Assembly (NCBI RefSeq): GCF_014489475.1
Contig: NZ_CP060820.1
Span: 2,868,001-2,932,000, forward strand
DNA: 64,000 bases
From: Lysobacter terrestris
GTDB taxonomy: Bacteria; Pseudomonadota; Gammaproteobacteria; Xanthomonadales; Xanthomonadaceae
Direction of reading: 5' to 3'
Shown here: in pieces, positions 20,655-30,104 of the stretch
How positions within the stretch are numbered: position 1 is the first letter of the stretch
Layout of the letters: every line of letters begins with the position of its first letter
Made by a program: the position numbers and the translations under genes
Notes under the pieces: generated by a model
What the model was told of the DNA's origin: nothing
Database searches by the model: none
Seen by the model: the letters and a program-made list of their open reading frames with translations, nothing else

Positions 20655-22481
20655 TCAGGCCGCCATGACCGCCGATGTCCGCACGCAATCGCGGCCGTCG
20701 GCCTTGGCCCGGTAGAGGGCTTCGTCGGCCCGTTGCAGCGCGGTTTCCGCGCCTGCCTTCGAACGCGTGTCCACCGAGTGCACGCCGAAGCTCGCCGTCA
20801 CCTGGATCGTGGCGCCCTCGCAGCGGAACGGCTCGGCGCGCAGCCGTGCACGCAATTCCTCGGCGACGTGGGTCGCGCCTTCCAGGTCCGTGCCCGGTAG
20901 CGCTACCACGAACTCCTCGCCACCGAAGCGTGCCAGCAACGCGTTGTGCTGGCGCAGCGTCTGCCCGATCACGCCGGCTGCCCAGCGCAGGCATGCGTCG
21001 CCGACGAGGTGGCCGTGGCGGTCGTTGATCTGCTTGAAGTGGTCGAGGTCGATCATCAGCAGCGACAGGTGCCGGCCGCTGCGCGCCTGCGACAGCAGGC
21101 CTTCCATGCCCTCGTGGAAGAAGCTGCGGTTGTGCAGGCCGGTGAGGCTGTCGCGCTGGCTGGATTCGCGCAGGCGTCCGTGCGCATCGGCGAGCTGGTT
21201 CAGCGCGTTGCTGAGTTCGGAGGTGCGCTGCGCGACCTTCTGTTCCAGCTGGTCGCGGGAGTCGCGGATGATGCGCTCGTTCTCGCTGCGCAGGGCCGAG
21301 TAGCGGTAACCCAGGCCGATCGACAGCAGCAGCATCTCCATCGCCGAACCGATCTCCTTGCCGTATTCGGTGAGGAAGACCTTGGGCACGAGGCCGAACG
21401 CGACCGCCGCGAACATGCCCGTGCCGAGCAGGAACATCGCCCAGGCCAGCAGGAAGATCACCGCCGGCTTGTAGCCGCGCCGGGTGATGACCAGGCCCAG
21501 TGCCGCCACCCAGCTGATGCTGAGGAACACCGTCGCCGAGGCGATCGGCGTGGTGACGTGGTAGGGGAGCTGCGTGGCCGCCAGGCCCAGCAGCACGTAG
21601 AACGCGATGATGCCCAGGCTGATGCGGTCGCCCAACCGCCAGCGTTCGCGCAGGCCGAGGAAGGTGCGGGTGAACTGCTGCATGCCCACCTGCGACAGGC
21701 AGATCGACAGCGGCACCGACTTGTCGGCCAGCCACGTCGAGTTGGGCCACAGGTATTCGAAGCCGAGGCCGTTGAGCGTGAACAGCACCAGCCCGAACGC
21801 GCAGATGTGCAGCAGGTACCAGAAGTAGCTGGCATCGCGCAGGGTCAGCCACAGCACCATGTTGTAGAAGAACAACGCCAGCAGGATGCCGTAGTACACG
21901 CCCATGCCCAGCTGCGCATCGCGCGACATCTCGGTGAAGGCCGCCTGCGTGTAGAGCTTCAGCGGCACCTGCATCGAGCTCTGGCTCTGCACGCGCACGA
22001 ACACGTCGACCGGCTGTTCGCGTGGCAGGTCGATCAGGAAGTTGGGATGGCGGTAGCTGATGCTGCGCCCATCGGCGAAGGGCAGGGCGTCGCCGCCACG
22101 CCAGTGCTGCGTGCGGCCGTCGGCGTAGTTGGCGTAGACATCGATGTTGTCGCTGAGCGCGTACTGCTGCACCAGCAGCCAGCGCTGCTCGCGTTCGGAG
22201 CGGTTGAGCAGGCGCACGTGGAACCAGTAGGCGCCGGTCTGGAAGCCGAAGGCCGCGCTCTCGTCGGGCAGGCGCGCGAACCGGTTGTTGGCCAGCTTGT
22301 GCGCGCTATCGCGCAGCGAGTCCTTCGCGGCGGCGTCGTGGTAGTAGAGGACGTGCGAGGACAGCGGCACGGCCGGCGTGGCGTCCGTGAGGACGACCGT
22401 GTCGGCGGCACGCGCGGGCAGGGCGGTCAGCAACAGCAGCCATCCGAGGCAGGCACCCAGCAGTGATCGCGCGATCCCCAT
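20655..22481 (-). CDS. diguanylate cyclase with a periplasmic 7TMR-DISM sensor
   Basis: 608 aa from ATG 22481. A signal peptide (cleavage near A-R-A-A-D, residue 25) is followed by a periplasmic 7TMR-DISM extracellular-type beta domain. Then come seven hydrophobic segments (about 190-390), a coiled coil (E-N-E-R-I-I-R-D … L-E-Q-K-V-A-Q-R-T), and a C-terminal GGDEF domain with G520-G-E-E-F. The active-site motif is intact, so it should make cyclic-di-GMP from GTP. No R-x-x-D product-inhibition site precedes it. The gene is convergent with the ammonia-lyase-like gene (33 bases apart) and divergent from the histidine operon. Confidence 0.9.
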   Translation of the reverse strand: MGIARSLLGACLGWLLLLTALPARAADTVVLTDATPAVPLSSHVLYYHDAAAKDSLRDSAHKLANNRFARLPDESAAFGFQTGAYWFHVRLLNRSEREQRWLLVQQYALSDNIDVYANYADGRTQHWRGGDALPFADGRSISYRHPNFLIDLPREQPVDVFVRVQSQSSMQVPLKLYTQAAFTEMSRDAQLGMGVYYGILLALFFYNMVLWLTLRDASYFWYLLHICAFGLVLFTLNGLGFEYLWPNSTWLADKSVPLSICLSQVGMQQFTRTFLGLRERWRLGDRISLGIIAFYVLLGLAATQLPYHVTTPIASATVFLSISWVAALGLVITRRGYKPAVIFLLAWAMFLLGTGMFAAVAFGLVPKVFLTEYGKEIGSAMEMLLLSIGLGYRYSALRSENERIIRDSRDQLEQKVAQRTSELSNALNQLADAHGRLRESSQRDSLTGLHNRSFFHEGMEGLLSQARSGRHLSLLMIDLDHFKQINDRHGHLVGDACLRWAAGVIGQTLRQHNALLARFGGEEFVVALPGTDLEGATHVAEELRARLRAEPFRCEGATIQVTASFGVHSVDTRSKAGAETALQRADEALYRAKADGRDCVRTSAVMAA

Positions 22482-22564
22482 TCGAACCCCTCGCAGCCGC
22501 TCGCGGCGGGCGTGAAGGGAGTGTACTTCAGCTTTTTGGCGGCTTCGTGCGCCCGCCGGGGCGG

Positions 22565-22594
22565 TTGACGCGGCATTTCCGCGGCTGCTAATGT
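22565..22594 (+). promoter_or_regulatory. sigma-70-type promoter of the histidine operon
   Basis: TTGACG (22565-22570) as -35 box, an 18-base spacer, and TAATGT (22589-22594) as -10 box. The -10 box forms the left end of the palindromic operator. Transcription would start near 22600, inside the operator. Confidence 0.7.
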
Positions 22595-22614
22595 ATTAAC
22601 GCGTTAATACATTA
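22589..22614. promoter_or_regulatory. perfect 26-bp palindrome, candidate operator of the adjacent TrpR-like regulator
   Basis: TAATGTATTAACG followed exactly by its reverse complement, in otherwise G+C-rich DNA. The inner 18 bp (GTATTAACG and its complement, 22593-22610) has the same length and outer GTA/TAC ends as the E. coli TrpR operator. It overlaps the -10 box and lies 30 bases before the regulator's start codon, the expected layout for autorepression and control of the his genes. Confidence 0.8.
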
Positions 22615-22644
22615 ATCAAGCCAGACAGCAGGCCAGTTGCCCCG

Positions 22645-22950
22645 ATGAAGCGTCGCCCCTCCGATACTGAACAGGTCGAGGATGCCCTCGATGACCTTGC
22701 CAATGCCCTGCAGCGGCTGATCACCGCTGCGCAGGTGCGCGCCTTCCTGGAAGACCTGTGTACCCCGGCCGAGCTGGAGGCGATGAGCGATCGCTGGAAG
22801 GTGGTGCCCCTGGTCGCGGAGGGCGTTCCGTATCGCGAGATCCACGACCGCACGCTGGTCAGCGTGACCACCATCGGTCGCGTCGCGCGCACGTTCGAGC
22901 GCGGCGCCGGTGGCTACGCGGCGGCGCTGAAGCGCCGTGGCGCGCGTTGA
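22645..22950 (+). CDS. TrpR/YerC/YecD-family repressor (HisR-like), probable regulator of the his operon
   Basis: 101 aa from ATG 22645. It is an all-helical protein of the TrpR superfamily: [19 protein letters not shown] corresponds to the dimer core. [20 protein letters not shown] is the helix-turn-helix. Family members bind palindromic operators with an amino acid corepressor; histidine is the natural guess from context. The gene is first in the histidine operon, ten bases before hisG, and is preceded by a perfect palindrome. Related regulators have been proposed to control histidine synthesis in this order. Confidence 0.88.
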   Translation: MKRRPSDTEQVEDALDDLANALQRLITAAQVRAFLEDLCTPAELEAMSDRWKVVPLVAEGVPYREIHDRTLVSVTTIGRVARTFERGAGGYAAALKRRGAR

Positions 22951-22960
22951 GGGCCGGCCG

Positions 22961-23875
22961 ATGAGTCCGATTGCCCCGCCGTCCGGCCGCGACCGCCTGC
23001 GCGTCGCCATCCAGAAATCCGGCCGCCTGGCCGAACCGGCCCGTGCCCTGCTGGCCTCGTGCGGCCTGAGCTGGCGCGAAAGCCGCGACCGCCTGTTCTG
23101 CTACGGCGAAAGCCTGCCCATCGACCTGCTGCTGGTGCGCGACGACGACATCCCGGGGCTGATCGCCGATGGCGTCTGCGACCTCGGCATCGTCGGCCGC
23201 AACGTCCTCAGCGAGCAGGACCTGGCCAACCGCGTCGACGGCACCGGTCCGCGCTTCCGCGAACTGCAACCGCTCGGTTTCGGCGGCTGCCGCCTGGCGC
23301 TCGCCGTACCCGAGACGTGGAGCTGGCGCGACGCCTCGCAGCTCGCCGGCAAGCGCATCGCCACCAGCTACCCGCAGCTGCTGTCGAAGTGGCTCGCCGA
23401 CGCGGGCATCGACGCACAGGTGGTCCTGTTGTCGGGTTCGGTCGAGATCGCCCCGCGCCTGGGCCAGGCGGATGCGATCTGCGATCTCGTTTCCAGCGGT
23501 TCGACGCTGGCCGCGAACCAGCTCAAGCCGGTGCAGACCCTGCTGGAAAGCGAAGCCGTGCTCGCCGGCCCCGCCGCCGACTTCGACGATGCCCGCGCCG
23601 AGTTGATGGAACTGCTGCTGCGTCGCCTCGACGGCGCGCTGCGCATCCGCCGCAGCAAGCTGCTGATGTTCCAGGCGCCGCGCGAACTGCTGCCGACGCT
23701 GCTGCCATTGCTGCCCGATGCCGAGGCACCGACGGTGATGCAGATCGACGGGGCCGAGCGCCTCGCGCTGCAGGCCCTGTGCCACGGCGCACTCACCTGG
23801 CAACGCCTGGAGGAATTGAAGCGGGCGGGCGCCTGCGGCCTGATGGTGCTGCCGGTCGAGGGCCTGCTGGCATGA
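22961..23875 (+). CDS. hisG: ATP phosphoribosyltransferase, long form
   Basis: 304 aa from ATG 22961, with GAGGG (22949-22953) seven bases upstream; an upstream in-frame GTG is less likely because it lies inside the previous gene. It catalyses the first step of histidine synthesis, ATP + PRPP. The N-terminal catalytic lobes include [17 protein letters not shown] and [11 protein letters not shown], the PRPP loop. The last ~75 residues form the regulatory domain of the long, hisZ-independent type, so feedback by histidine is expected. Confidence 0.96.
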   Translation: MSPIAPPSGRDRLRVAIQKSGRLAEPARALLASCGLSWRESRDRLFCYGESLPIDLLLVRDDDIPGLIADGVCDLGIVGRNVLSEQDLANRVDGTGPRFRELQPLGFGGCRLALAVPETWSWRDASQLAGKRIATSYPQLLSKWLADAGIDAQVVLLSGSVEIAPRLGQADAICDLVSSGSTLAANQLKPVQTLLESEAVLAGPAADFDDARAELMELLLRRLDGALRIRRSKLLMFQAPRELLPTLLPLLPDAEAPTVMQIDGAERLALQALCHGALTWQRLEELKRAGACGLMVLPVEGLLA

Positions 23876-25173
23876 GGCGCGTCGACTGGAAGCAATTGGA
23901 CCGAAGCGAGCGCATTGCGTCGTTGCGCCGGCCCGCGCAGGTCATGGCGCCGGAAACGAGCACGGCGGTCGCGATCATTCTCGAAGCGGTGCGGCAAGGC
24001 GGCGATAGGGCCCTGCGCGACTACACCGCGCGTTTCGACAAGGCGGACCTCGACGATTTCACCGTGTCGACGAGCGAGTTCGCCGTGGCGGAAGCCGCAT
24101 TGACGCCTGCGCTGCGCTCGGCCATACGCGAAGCGGCGGAACGGATCCGCGCATTCCACGAAGCCGGCATGGCCGGCGAATTCACCGTCGCGACGGCCAC
24201 GGGCGTCAACTGCGGGCGCATCCTGCGGCCGATCCCGCGCGTCGGCCTGTACGTTCCCGCCGGCTCCGCGCCGCTGCCGTCGACGGCGCTGATGCTGGGG
24301 ATCCCGGCCGCGCTGGCCGGTTGCGACGACATCGTGCTGTGCACGCCACCGCGCGCGGACGGCACGGCGGATCCGGCGGTGCTGTTCGCGGCGCGCTGCT
24401 GCGGCATCGATCGCGTGTTCAAGCTCGGTGGCGCACAGGCCATCGCGGCGATGGCATTCGGCACGCAGACGGTGCCGCGTTGCGACAAGCTGTTCGGTCC
24501 GGGCAACGCCTACGTCACCGAAGCCAAGCGCCAGGTGTCGATGGTGGAAGGCGGCGCCGGCATCGACATGCCGGCGGGGCCGTCCGAAGTGCTGGTGATC
24601 GCCGACGCCGGCGCCAATCCTGTGTTCGTGGCGGCGGACCTGCTGTCGCAGGCCGAACACGGCGCCGACTCGCAGGTGGTGCTGATCAGCGACGATGCGG
24701 CGATGCTCGACGCGGTGCTGGGCGAAGTCGCCCGCCAGGTCGAGGCCTTGCCGCGTGGCGAGGTGGCGAAGCAGGCGTTGCGTGCGTCGCTGGCGGTCCG
24801 CGTCGACTCGCTGGAACAGGCCTTCGCCATCAGCAACGACTACGCGCCGGAGCACCTGATCCTCGCCCTGCGCAAACCGCGCGGCTGGCTGCCGCGCGTG
24901 CGCAGCGCCGGTTCGGTGTTCCTCGGCGACTGGGCGCCCGAAGCGCTGGGCGACTACTGCAGCGGTACCAACCACGTGTTGCCCACCAGCGGCGCCGCGC
25001 GCTGGTGCAGCGGGCTGAGCGTTGCCAGTTTCCAGACCTCGATCACCGTGCAGGAAGTCGCCCGCGAAGGGCTGGCGGCGATCGGCCCCTGCGCCGTCGA
25101 ACTCGCCTCCGCCGAGGGGCTCGACGCGCACCGGCTCGCGGTGCAACTGCGCCTGGAGGCGCTGGCGGCATGA
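23872..25173 (+). CDS. hisD: histidinol dehydrogenase
   Basis: 433 aa from ATG 23872, with an ATGA overlap with hisG. It performs the last two oxidations, histidinol to histidine, with NAD and zinc. Conserved blocks: [45 protein letters not shown] (zinc and catalytic region), N-D-Y-A-P-E-H-L, and [10 protein letters not shown]. The length is normal. Confidence 0.97.
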   Translation: MRRVDWKQLDRSERIASLRRPAQVMAPETSTAVAIILEAVRQGGDRALRDYTARFDKADLDDFTVSTSEFAVAEAALTPALRSAIREAAERIRAFHEAGMAGEFTVATATGVNCGRILRPIPRVGLYVPAGSAPLPSTALMLGIPAALAGCDDIVLCTPPRADGTADPAVLFAARCCGIDRVFKLGGAQAIAAMAFGTQTVPRCDKLFGPGNAYVTEAKRQVSMVEGGAGIDMPAGPSEVLVIADAGANPVFVAADLLSQAEHGADSQVVLISDDAAMLDAVLGEVARQVEALPRGEVAKQALRASLAVRVDSLEQAFAISNDYAPEHLILALRKPRGWLPRVRSAGSVFLGDWAPEALGDYCSGTNHVLPTSGAARWCSGLSVASFQTSITVQEVAREGLAAIGPCAVELASAEGLDAHRLAVQLRLEALAA

Positions 25174-26261
25174 GCGTGCTCGATCTCGTACGCGCCGACC
25201 TGCGCGACTTCACCGGCTACCGCTCCGCGCGCAGCGACAGGCTCGATGGCTCGGTCTGGTTGAATGCCAATGAATCGCCGTGGGCGAATCCGGCCGATGC
25301 CGACGGCACGCTGCGCCGCTACCCCGAACCGCAACCGCAGCGCTTGCGCGCCGCGCTCGCGGAGCTCTACGGCGTAGAACCGGCGCAACTGCTCGCCGGG
25401 CGCGGCAGTGACGAAGGCATCGATCTGCTGCTGCGCGCGCTGTGCCGTCCGGGTAGCGATGCCGTCGTCGTCACCACGCCCACCTTCGGCATGTACGCCG
25501 TGTGCGCGCGCTTGCACGGCGCGGAGGTCGTCGACGTGCCGCTGCTCGAAGGCGAGGGCGGCTACGCCTGCGACTTCGCGGCCGTGGGCGATGCAGCCGA
25601 GCGGCGCGCGGCGAAGATCGTCTTCCTGTGTTCGCCCGGCAATCCGGGCGGCAACCTGCTGCCGCTCGACGCGATCGCGGCATTGGCGCAACGCCTGCGC
25701 GATCGCTGCGTCGTGGTCGTCGACGAGGCCTACCTCGAGTTTGCCGCGGCGCCATCGGCCACCGGCTTGCTTCGGGAGTTTGCGAACGTCGCCGTCCTGC
25801 GCACCCTGTCCAAGGCGCACGCACTGGCGGCAGCGCGGATCGGTAGCGTGATCGCCGATGCCGACCTGCTCGCGGTCCTGCAGCGCTGCCAAGCGCCGTA
25901 TCCGCTGCCGCAGCCATGCGTCGAAGCCGCGTTGGCGGCACTCGCGCCCGCGGCGTTGGCGCGAACCCGCGCGCGCATCGACGAAACCATCCGCGAGCGC
26001 TCGCGCCTGCAGGCGGGGCTCGACGCGCTGCCGGCGATCCGCCGGGTCGCGCCCTCCACGGCCAATTTCGTGCAGGTGCGTTGCCACGATCCGCAGGCCG
26101 CATTCCAGGCATTGCTGGGGCAGGGCATCGTCGTGCGCGACCTGCGGGCGATGCCCGGCCTGTCCGATGCGCTGCGCATCAGCATCGGCACGCCCGAGCA
26201 GAACCAGCGCGTGCTCGCGACGATCGCGGCGCTCTCGGTGCCGGCGGGAGCGGCCGCATGA
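25170..26261 (+). CDS. hisC: histidinol-phosphate aminotransferase
   Basis: 363 aa from ATG 25170, with an ATGA overlap with hisD. It is a class I/II PLP aminotransferase converting imidazole-acetol phosphate to histidinol phosphate. Visible residues are [30 protein letters not shown], and the PLP Lys215 in T-L-S-K-A. The C-terminal R-I-S-I-G-T is typical. The paralogous AHBA or threonine-phosphate decarboxylase roles are unlikely in this operon. Confidence 0.95.
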   Translation: MSVLDLVRADLRDFTGYRSARSDRLDGSVWLNANESPWANPADADGTLRRYPEPQPQRLRAALAELYGVEPAQLLAGRGSDEGIDLLLRALCRPGSDAVVVTTPTFGMYAVCARLHGAEVVDVPLLEGEGGYACDFAAVGDAAERRAAKIVFLCSPGNPGGNLLPLDAIAALAQRLRDRCVVVVDEAYLEFAAAPSATGLLREFANVAVLRTLSKAHALAAARIGSVIADADLLAVLQRCQAPYPLPQPCVEAALAALAPAALARTRARIDETIRERSRLQAGLDALPAIRRVAPSTANFVQVRCHDPQAAFQALLGQGIVVRDLRAMPGLSDALRISIGTPEQNQRVLATIAALSVPAGAAA

Positions 26262-27331
26262 GCGCGATCCTCTTCGTCGATCGCGACGGCACCCTGATCG
26301 AGGAGCCGGCCGACTTCCAGATCGACCGCTTCGACAAGCTGCGCTTCGTCGCGGGCGTGGTCCCGGCGATGCTGCGGCTGCGCGATGCCGGCTACGAATT
26401 CGTGATGGTCACCAATCAGGACGGCCTCGGCACCGACGCGTTTCCCCGCGCCGACTTCGACGGCCCGCACCAGCTGATGCTGCAGGTGTTCGCGAGCCAG
26501 GGCATCGTGTTCCGCGACGTCCTGATCGACAGCAGTTTCCCGGCCGACAACGCGCCCACCCGCAAGCCCGCGCTCGGCCTGGTGCAGGACTACCTGCGCG
26601 ACCATCGCATCGACTGGGCGCGTTCGGCGATGGTCGGCGACCGCGAGACCGATGCGCAATTCGCACGCAACCTCGGCGTGCGTTCGTTCCAGTTGCGCAC
26701 GGCGCAGTTCGGCGGCGCCTGGGACTGGGCGGGCATTGCCCGCGAGCTGGTGGAATCGCCACGCATCGCGGAAGTGGCGAGGAATACCCGCGAAACGAAG
26801 ATCACGGTCCGCGTCGATCTCGACTCGCCGGCCGAGCCGCTTGCCAGCACTGGGCTGGGCTTCTTCGACCACATGCTCGAGCAGCTCGGCAAGCACGGTG
26901 ACTTCGGCCTCACGCTGCGTTGCGACGGCGACCTGCACATCGACGAGCACCACACGGTCGAGGACTGCGGACTGGCCCTGGGGCAGGCGTTGAAGCAGGC
27001 ACTGGGCGACAAGCGCGGCATCGGTCGTTACGGCTTCACGTTGCCGATGGATGAAGCGCTGGCCAGCGCGGCGCTGGATTTCTCCGGGCGGCCGTACTTC
27101 GTCTTCGACGGCGAGTTCCGTCGCGAGCGCGTCGGCGAGTTGCCGACCGAACTGGTGCCGCACTTCTTCCGTTCGCTGTGCGAGACCGCGGGCCTGAACC
27201 TGCACCTGAAGGTGGACGGCGACAACGACCACCACAAGGTCGAAGCGTGCTTCAAGGTCGTCGCGCGCGCCCTGCGTCAGGCGATCGCGCGCGAGGGCAC
27301 CGCGTTGCCCAGCACCAAGGGCGTGCTGTGA
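26258..27331 (+). CDS. hisB: bifunctional histidinol-phosphatase / imidazoleglycerol-phosphate dehydratase
   Basis: 357 aa from ATG 26258, with an ATGA overlap with hisC. Residues 1 to about 165 are a HAD phosphatase (F-V-D8-R-D10-[19 protein letters not shown]). Residues about 168-357 are the manganese-dependent dehydratase ([27 protein letters not shown]). The fusion is the enterobacterial/xanthomonad form covering steps 7 and 9. Confidence 0.97.
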   Translation: MSAILFVDRDGTLIEEPADFQIDRFDKLRFVAGVVPAMLRLRDAGYEFVMVTNQDGLGTDAFPRADFDGPHQLMLQVFASQGIVFRDVLIDSSFPADNAPTRKPALGLVQDYLRDHRIDWARSAMVGDRETDAQFARNLGVRSFQLRTAQFGGAWDWAGIARELVESPRIAEVARNTRETKITVRVDLDSPAEPLASTGLGFFDHMLEQLGKHGDFGLTLRCDGDLHIDEHHTVEDCGLALGQALKQALGDKRGIGRYGFTLPMDEALASAALDFSGRPYFVFDGEFRRERVGELPTELVPHFFRSLCETAGLNLHLKVDGDNDHHKVEACFKVVARALRQAIAREGTALPSTKGVL

Positions 27332-27930
27332 TGGAGGTCGTGCTGATCGATTCGGGCGGTGCGAACATCGGATCGGTGCGCTATGCGCTGGAGCGGCTGG
27401 GCGTGAACGCGCAGCTCAGCGCGGATGCGGAGACGATCACCCGTGCCGAGCGCGTGATCCTGCCAGGCGTCGGCGCCGCTGGTGCGGGCATGGCGCGGCT
27501 GCGTGAGCTGGGACTGGTCGATGTCGTGCGCAACCTGTCGCAGCCGTTGCTGGGCATCTGCCTGGGCATGCAGCTGTTGTTCGAATCCTCGGAGGAGAAC
27601 GAAACCGCGTGCCTCGGCCTGGTTCCCGGGCGCGTGCGCAAGCTGGCCGCGGGCGAGGGCATCCGCGTGCCGCACATGGGCTGGAATGCCTTGCAGCCGC
27701 GTCGCGACGACGCGCTGCTGGCCGGCGTGGACACGGGTGCGCAGGCCTATTTCGTGCACAGCTATGCCGCGCCGGTCAGTGACGACACCATCGCGACCGC
27801 AACGCACGGTGATCCGTTCAGTGCCGTCGTGCGCCGCGGCCGCTGCTGGGGCGCGCAATTCCACCCCGAACGCTCGGGGCACGTGGGCGCGCGCCTGCTG
27901 GAAAACTTCCTGTCGGATCGCCTCGCATGA
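27331..27930 (+). CDS. hisH: imidazole glycerol phosphate synthase, glutaminase subunit
   Basis: 199 aa from ATG 27331, overlapping hisB by one base. It releases ammonia from glutamine for HisF. The class I amidotransferase triad is visible: Cys77 in L-G-I-C-L-G-M-Q and the His-x-Glu pair in A-Q-F-H-P-E-R-S-G. The oxyanion region P-G-V-G-A-A-G is present. It should dimerise with HisF encoded 0.7 kb downstream. Confidence 0.96.
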   Translation: MEVVLIDSGGANIGSVRYALERLGVNAQLSADAETITRAERVILPGVGAAGAGMARLRELGLVDVVRNLSQPLLGICLGMQLLFESSEENETACLGLVPGRVRKLAAGEGIRVPHMGWNALQPRRDDALLAGVDTGAQAYFVHSYAAPVSDDTIATATHGDPFSAVVRRGRCWGAQFHPERSGHVGARLLENFLSDRLA

Positions 27931-28673
27931 GCGGCTTCACCCTGTATCCGGCGATCGACGTGCGCGCGGGCCGAGTGGTGCGCCTACGCCAGGGCGACTA
28001 CGCGCAGGAAACCCTCTACGGCGACGATCCGCGGGCCGTGGCGCAGCGTTATGCGGATGCCGGCGCAGGCTGGTTGCACCTGGTCGATCTCGACGCCGCG
28101 CGCGAAGGCGGTTACACGCTCGCGCCGTTGCTGGCGCAGGTGAAGGCGACGACCACGCTGCGGGTTCAGAGCGGTGGTGGCGTGCGCAGCGCCGATGACA
28201 TGCAGCGCATGCTCGACGCGGGTGCCGATCGGGTCGTGCTCGGGTCCTTGGCCGTGCGCGCGCCGGAGACGGTGATGGCATGGCTGCAGACGTTCGGCGT
28301 AGAACGAATCACCGTGGCTTTGGACGCGCGGTGCGTGGATGGTCGCTGGCTGCTGCCGACCGAGGGCTGGACCAACGCGAGCGGCATCGAGCTGGAACAC
28401 CTGCTGGCGCGTTATTCCGACGCGGGCCTGCGGCATGTCCTGTGCACCGACATCGACCGCGACGGCATGCTGGCCGGTCCGAACGTCGCCCTCTACCGCG
28501 ACATCGTGGCGCTGCTGCCGGACCTGCAGCTGCAGGCATCCGGCGGCGTGCGCGACATCGGCGACATCGAGGCCGCACGCGAAGCCGGCTGCGCCGGCGC
28601 CGTGCTCGGTCGGGCCCTGCTCGAAGGCCGTTTCGACCTGGCGCAGGCCCTGCGCGAGGAGCTGGCATGCTGA
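27927..28673 (+). CDS. hisA: ProFAR isomerase
   Basis: 248 aa from ATG 27927, with an ATGA overlap with hisH. It is a TIM barrel for the Amadori isomerisation of ProFAR to [19 protein letters not shown] at the N-terminus carries the catalytic Asp; V-Q-S-G-G-G-V-R-S and A-S-G-G-V-R-D-I are the paired phosphate-binding motifs, and [10 protein letters not shown] holds the second Asp. It is half-barrel related to HisF next door. Confidence 0.97.
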   Translation: MSGFTLYPAIDVRAGRVVRLRQGDYAQETLYGDDPRAVAQRYADAGAGWLHLVDLDAAREGGYTLAPLLAQVKATTTLRVQSGGGVRSADDMQRMLDAGADRVVLGSLAVRAPETVMAWLQTFGVERITVALDARCVDGRWLLPTEGWTNASGIELEHLLARYSDAGLRHVLCTDIDRDGMLAGPNVALYRDIVALLPDLQLQASGGVRDIGDIEAAREAGCAGAVLGRALLEGRFDLAQALREELAC

Positions 28674-29443
28674 GTCGGCGCATCATTCCCTGCCTGGATG
28701 TGCGCGACGGACGCGTGGTGAAGGGCGTGCGCTTCCGCGACCACGTCGACATGGGCGACATCCTCGACCTGGCCCTGCGTTACCGCGACGAAGGTGCGGA
28801 CGAACTGGTGTTCTACGACATCACCGCGAGCCCGCAAGGCCGGCGCGCCGACCGTGGCTGGGTCGAGCGCGTGGCCCGCGTCATCGACATTCCCTTCTGT
28901 GTCGCCGGCGGCATCCGTGGCGTGGAGGACGCGCGCGAGCTGCTCTATGCCGGCGCCGACAAGGTGTCGATCAACTCGCCCGCGCTGGAGCGGCCCGAAC
29001 TGATCGGCGAGCTCGCACAGGCCTTCGGCGTGCAGTGCGTCGTCGTCGGCATCGACAGCCTGCGCGACGAAGACGGCGAATGGCGCGTGCGCCAGTACAC
29101 GGGCGATCCCGCGCGCACGCGGCCGTTGCCGCGACGCACGCTGGACTGGGTAGTCGAGGCGCAGCAGCGCGGCGCGGGCGAGATCGTGCTCAACTGCATG
29201 GGCAGCGATGGCGTGCGCGCGGGCTTCGACATCGCGCAGTTGCGCGCGGTGCGTGCGGTCTGCGAAGTGCCGTTGATCGCATCGGGTGGCGCGGGTGTGC
29301 CCGGCCACTTCCAGCAGGTGTTCGAGCAGGCCGACGTGGACGGCGCGCTCGCCGCCTCGGTCTTCCACTCGGGGGCGATCCGCATCTCCGAACTCAAACA
29401 GGCGCTGCGCGGGCAGGGCATCGAGGTGCGCGATGCGGCATGA
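28667..29443 (+). CDS. hisF: imidazole glycerol phosphate synthase, cyclase subunit
   Basis: 258 aa from ATG 28667, overlapping hisA by seven bases. It uses ammonia from HisH to convert PRFAR to IGP and [20 protein letters not shown] holds the first catalytic Asp; F-C-V-A-G-G-I-R and I-A-S-G-G-A-G are the phosphate sites, and D-K-V-S-I-N-S-P is conserved. In most orthologues L-N-C-M-G-S-D-G reads L-N-S-I-D-x-D-G, carrying the second catalytic Asp; here that segment is L-N-C-M-G-S-D-G, with the Asp in the final S-D-G retained. Confidence 0.96.
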   Translation: MLSRRIIPCLDVRDGRVVKGVRFRDHVDMGDILDLALRYRDEGADELVFYDITASPQGRRADRGWVERVARVIDIPFCVAGGIRGVEDARELLYAGADKVSINSPALERPELIGELAQAFGVQCVVVGIDSLRDEDGEWRVRQYTGDPARTRPLPRRTLDWVVEAQQRGAGEIVLNCMGSDGVRAGFDIAQLRAVRAVCEVPLIASGGAGVPGHFQQVFEQADVDGALAASVFHSGAIRISELKQALRGQGIEVRDAA

Positions 29444-30065
29444 CGCGACGAAAGCATTGCAGGTCGATGCCCTGGCCTGGGACAAGCAGAATGGACTGCT
29501 GCCCGCGATCGTGCAGGATGCCGCCACGCTGCGCGTGCTGATGCTCGGGTACATGGACCGCGCCGCGCTGGAAACCACGCTGGCCGAGGGCAAGGTCACG
29601 TTCTACAGCCGCAGCAAGCAGCGGCTCTGGACCAAGGGCGAAGCCTCCGGGCATTTCCTGCAGTTGGTGTCCATCGATGTCGATTGCGACAACGACTCCC
29701 TGCTGGTGCTGGCGCACCCGCAGGGGCCGACCTGCCACCTGCAGCGCGCGAGTTGCTTCCCCGACGCGCCGGGGGAGTTCCTCGCCGAGCTGGAAGCCCT
29801 GATCGGGCAACGCGACCGCGAGCGTCCCGCCGGCAGCTACACCTCGGGGCTGTTCGAAGACGGCGTGCGCGCGATCGCGCAGAAAGTCGGTGAGGAGGGG
29901 GTCGAGACCGCATTGGCGGCCGTGGCGCAGGGCGACGCGGAACTGCAGGGTGAAGCCGCCGACCTGCTCTACCACCTGCTCGTGCTGCTGCGCGCGCGAG
30001 GCCTGCCGCTGGCGGGCGTGGTCGAGGTGCTGCGGGCCCGGCATCGGGCATCGGTTGCAAGGTAG
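29433..30065 (+). CDS. hisI: phosphoribosyl-AMP cyclohydrolase / phosphoribosyl-ATP pyrophosphohydrolase
   Basis: 210 aa from ATG 29433, overlapping hisF by eleven bases. It fuses HisI (residues about 10-115: [18 protein letters not shown]-x-[13 protein letters not shown]) and HisE (about 120-200: [22 protein letters not shown]). These are the second and third steps of the pathway. It is the last gene of the histidine operon. Confidence 0.97.
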   Translation: MRHDATKALQVDALAWDKQNGLLPAIVQDAATLRVLMLGYMDRAALETTLAEGKVTFYSRSKQRLWTKGEASGHFLQLVSIDVDCDNDSLLVLAHPQGPTCHLQRASCFPDAPGEFLAELEALIGQRDRERPAGSYTSGLFEDGVRAIAQKVGEEGVETALAAVAQGDAELQGEAADLLYHLLVLLRARGLPLAGVVEVLRARHRASVAR

Positions 30066-30104
30066 GCGCCGGCTCGGATAATCGTCGCGACCCGCGGAGG
30101 CCGC

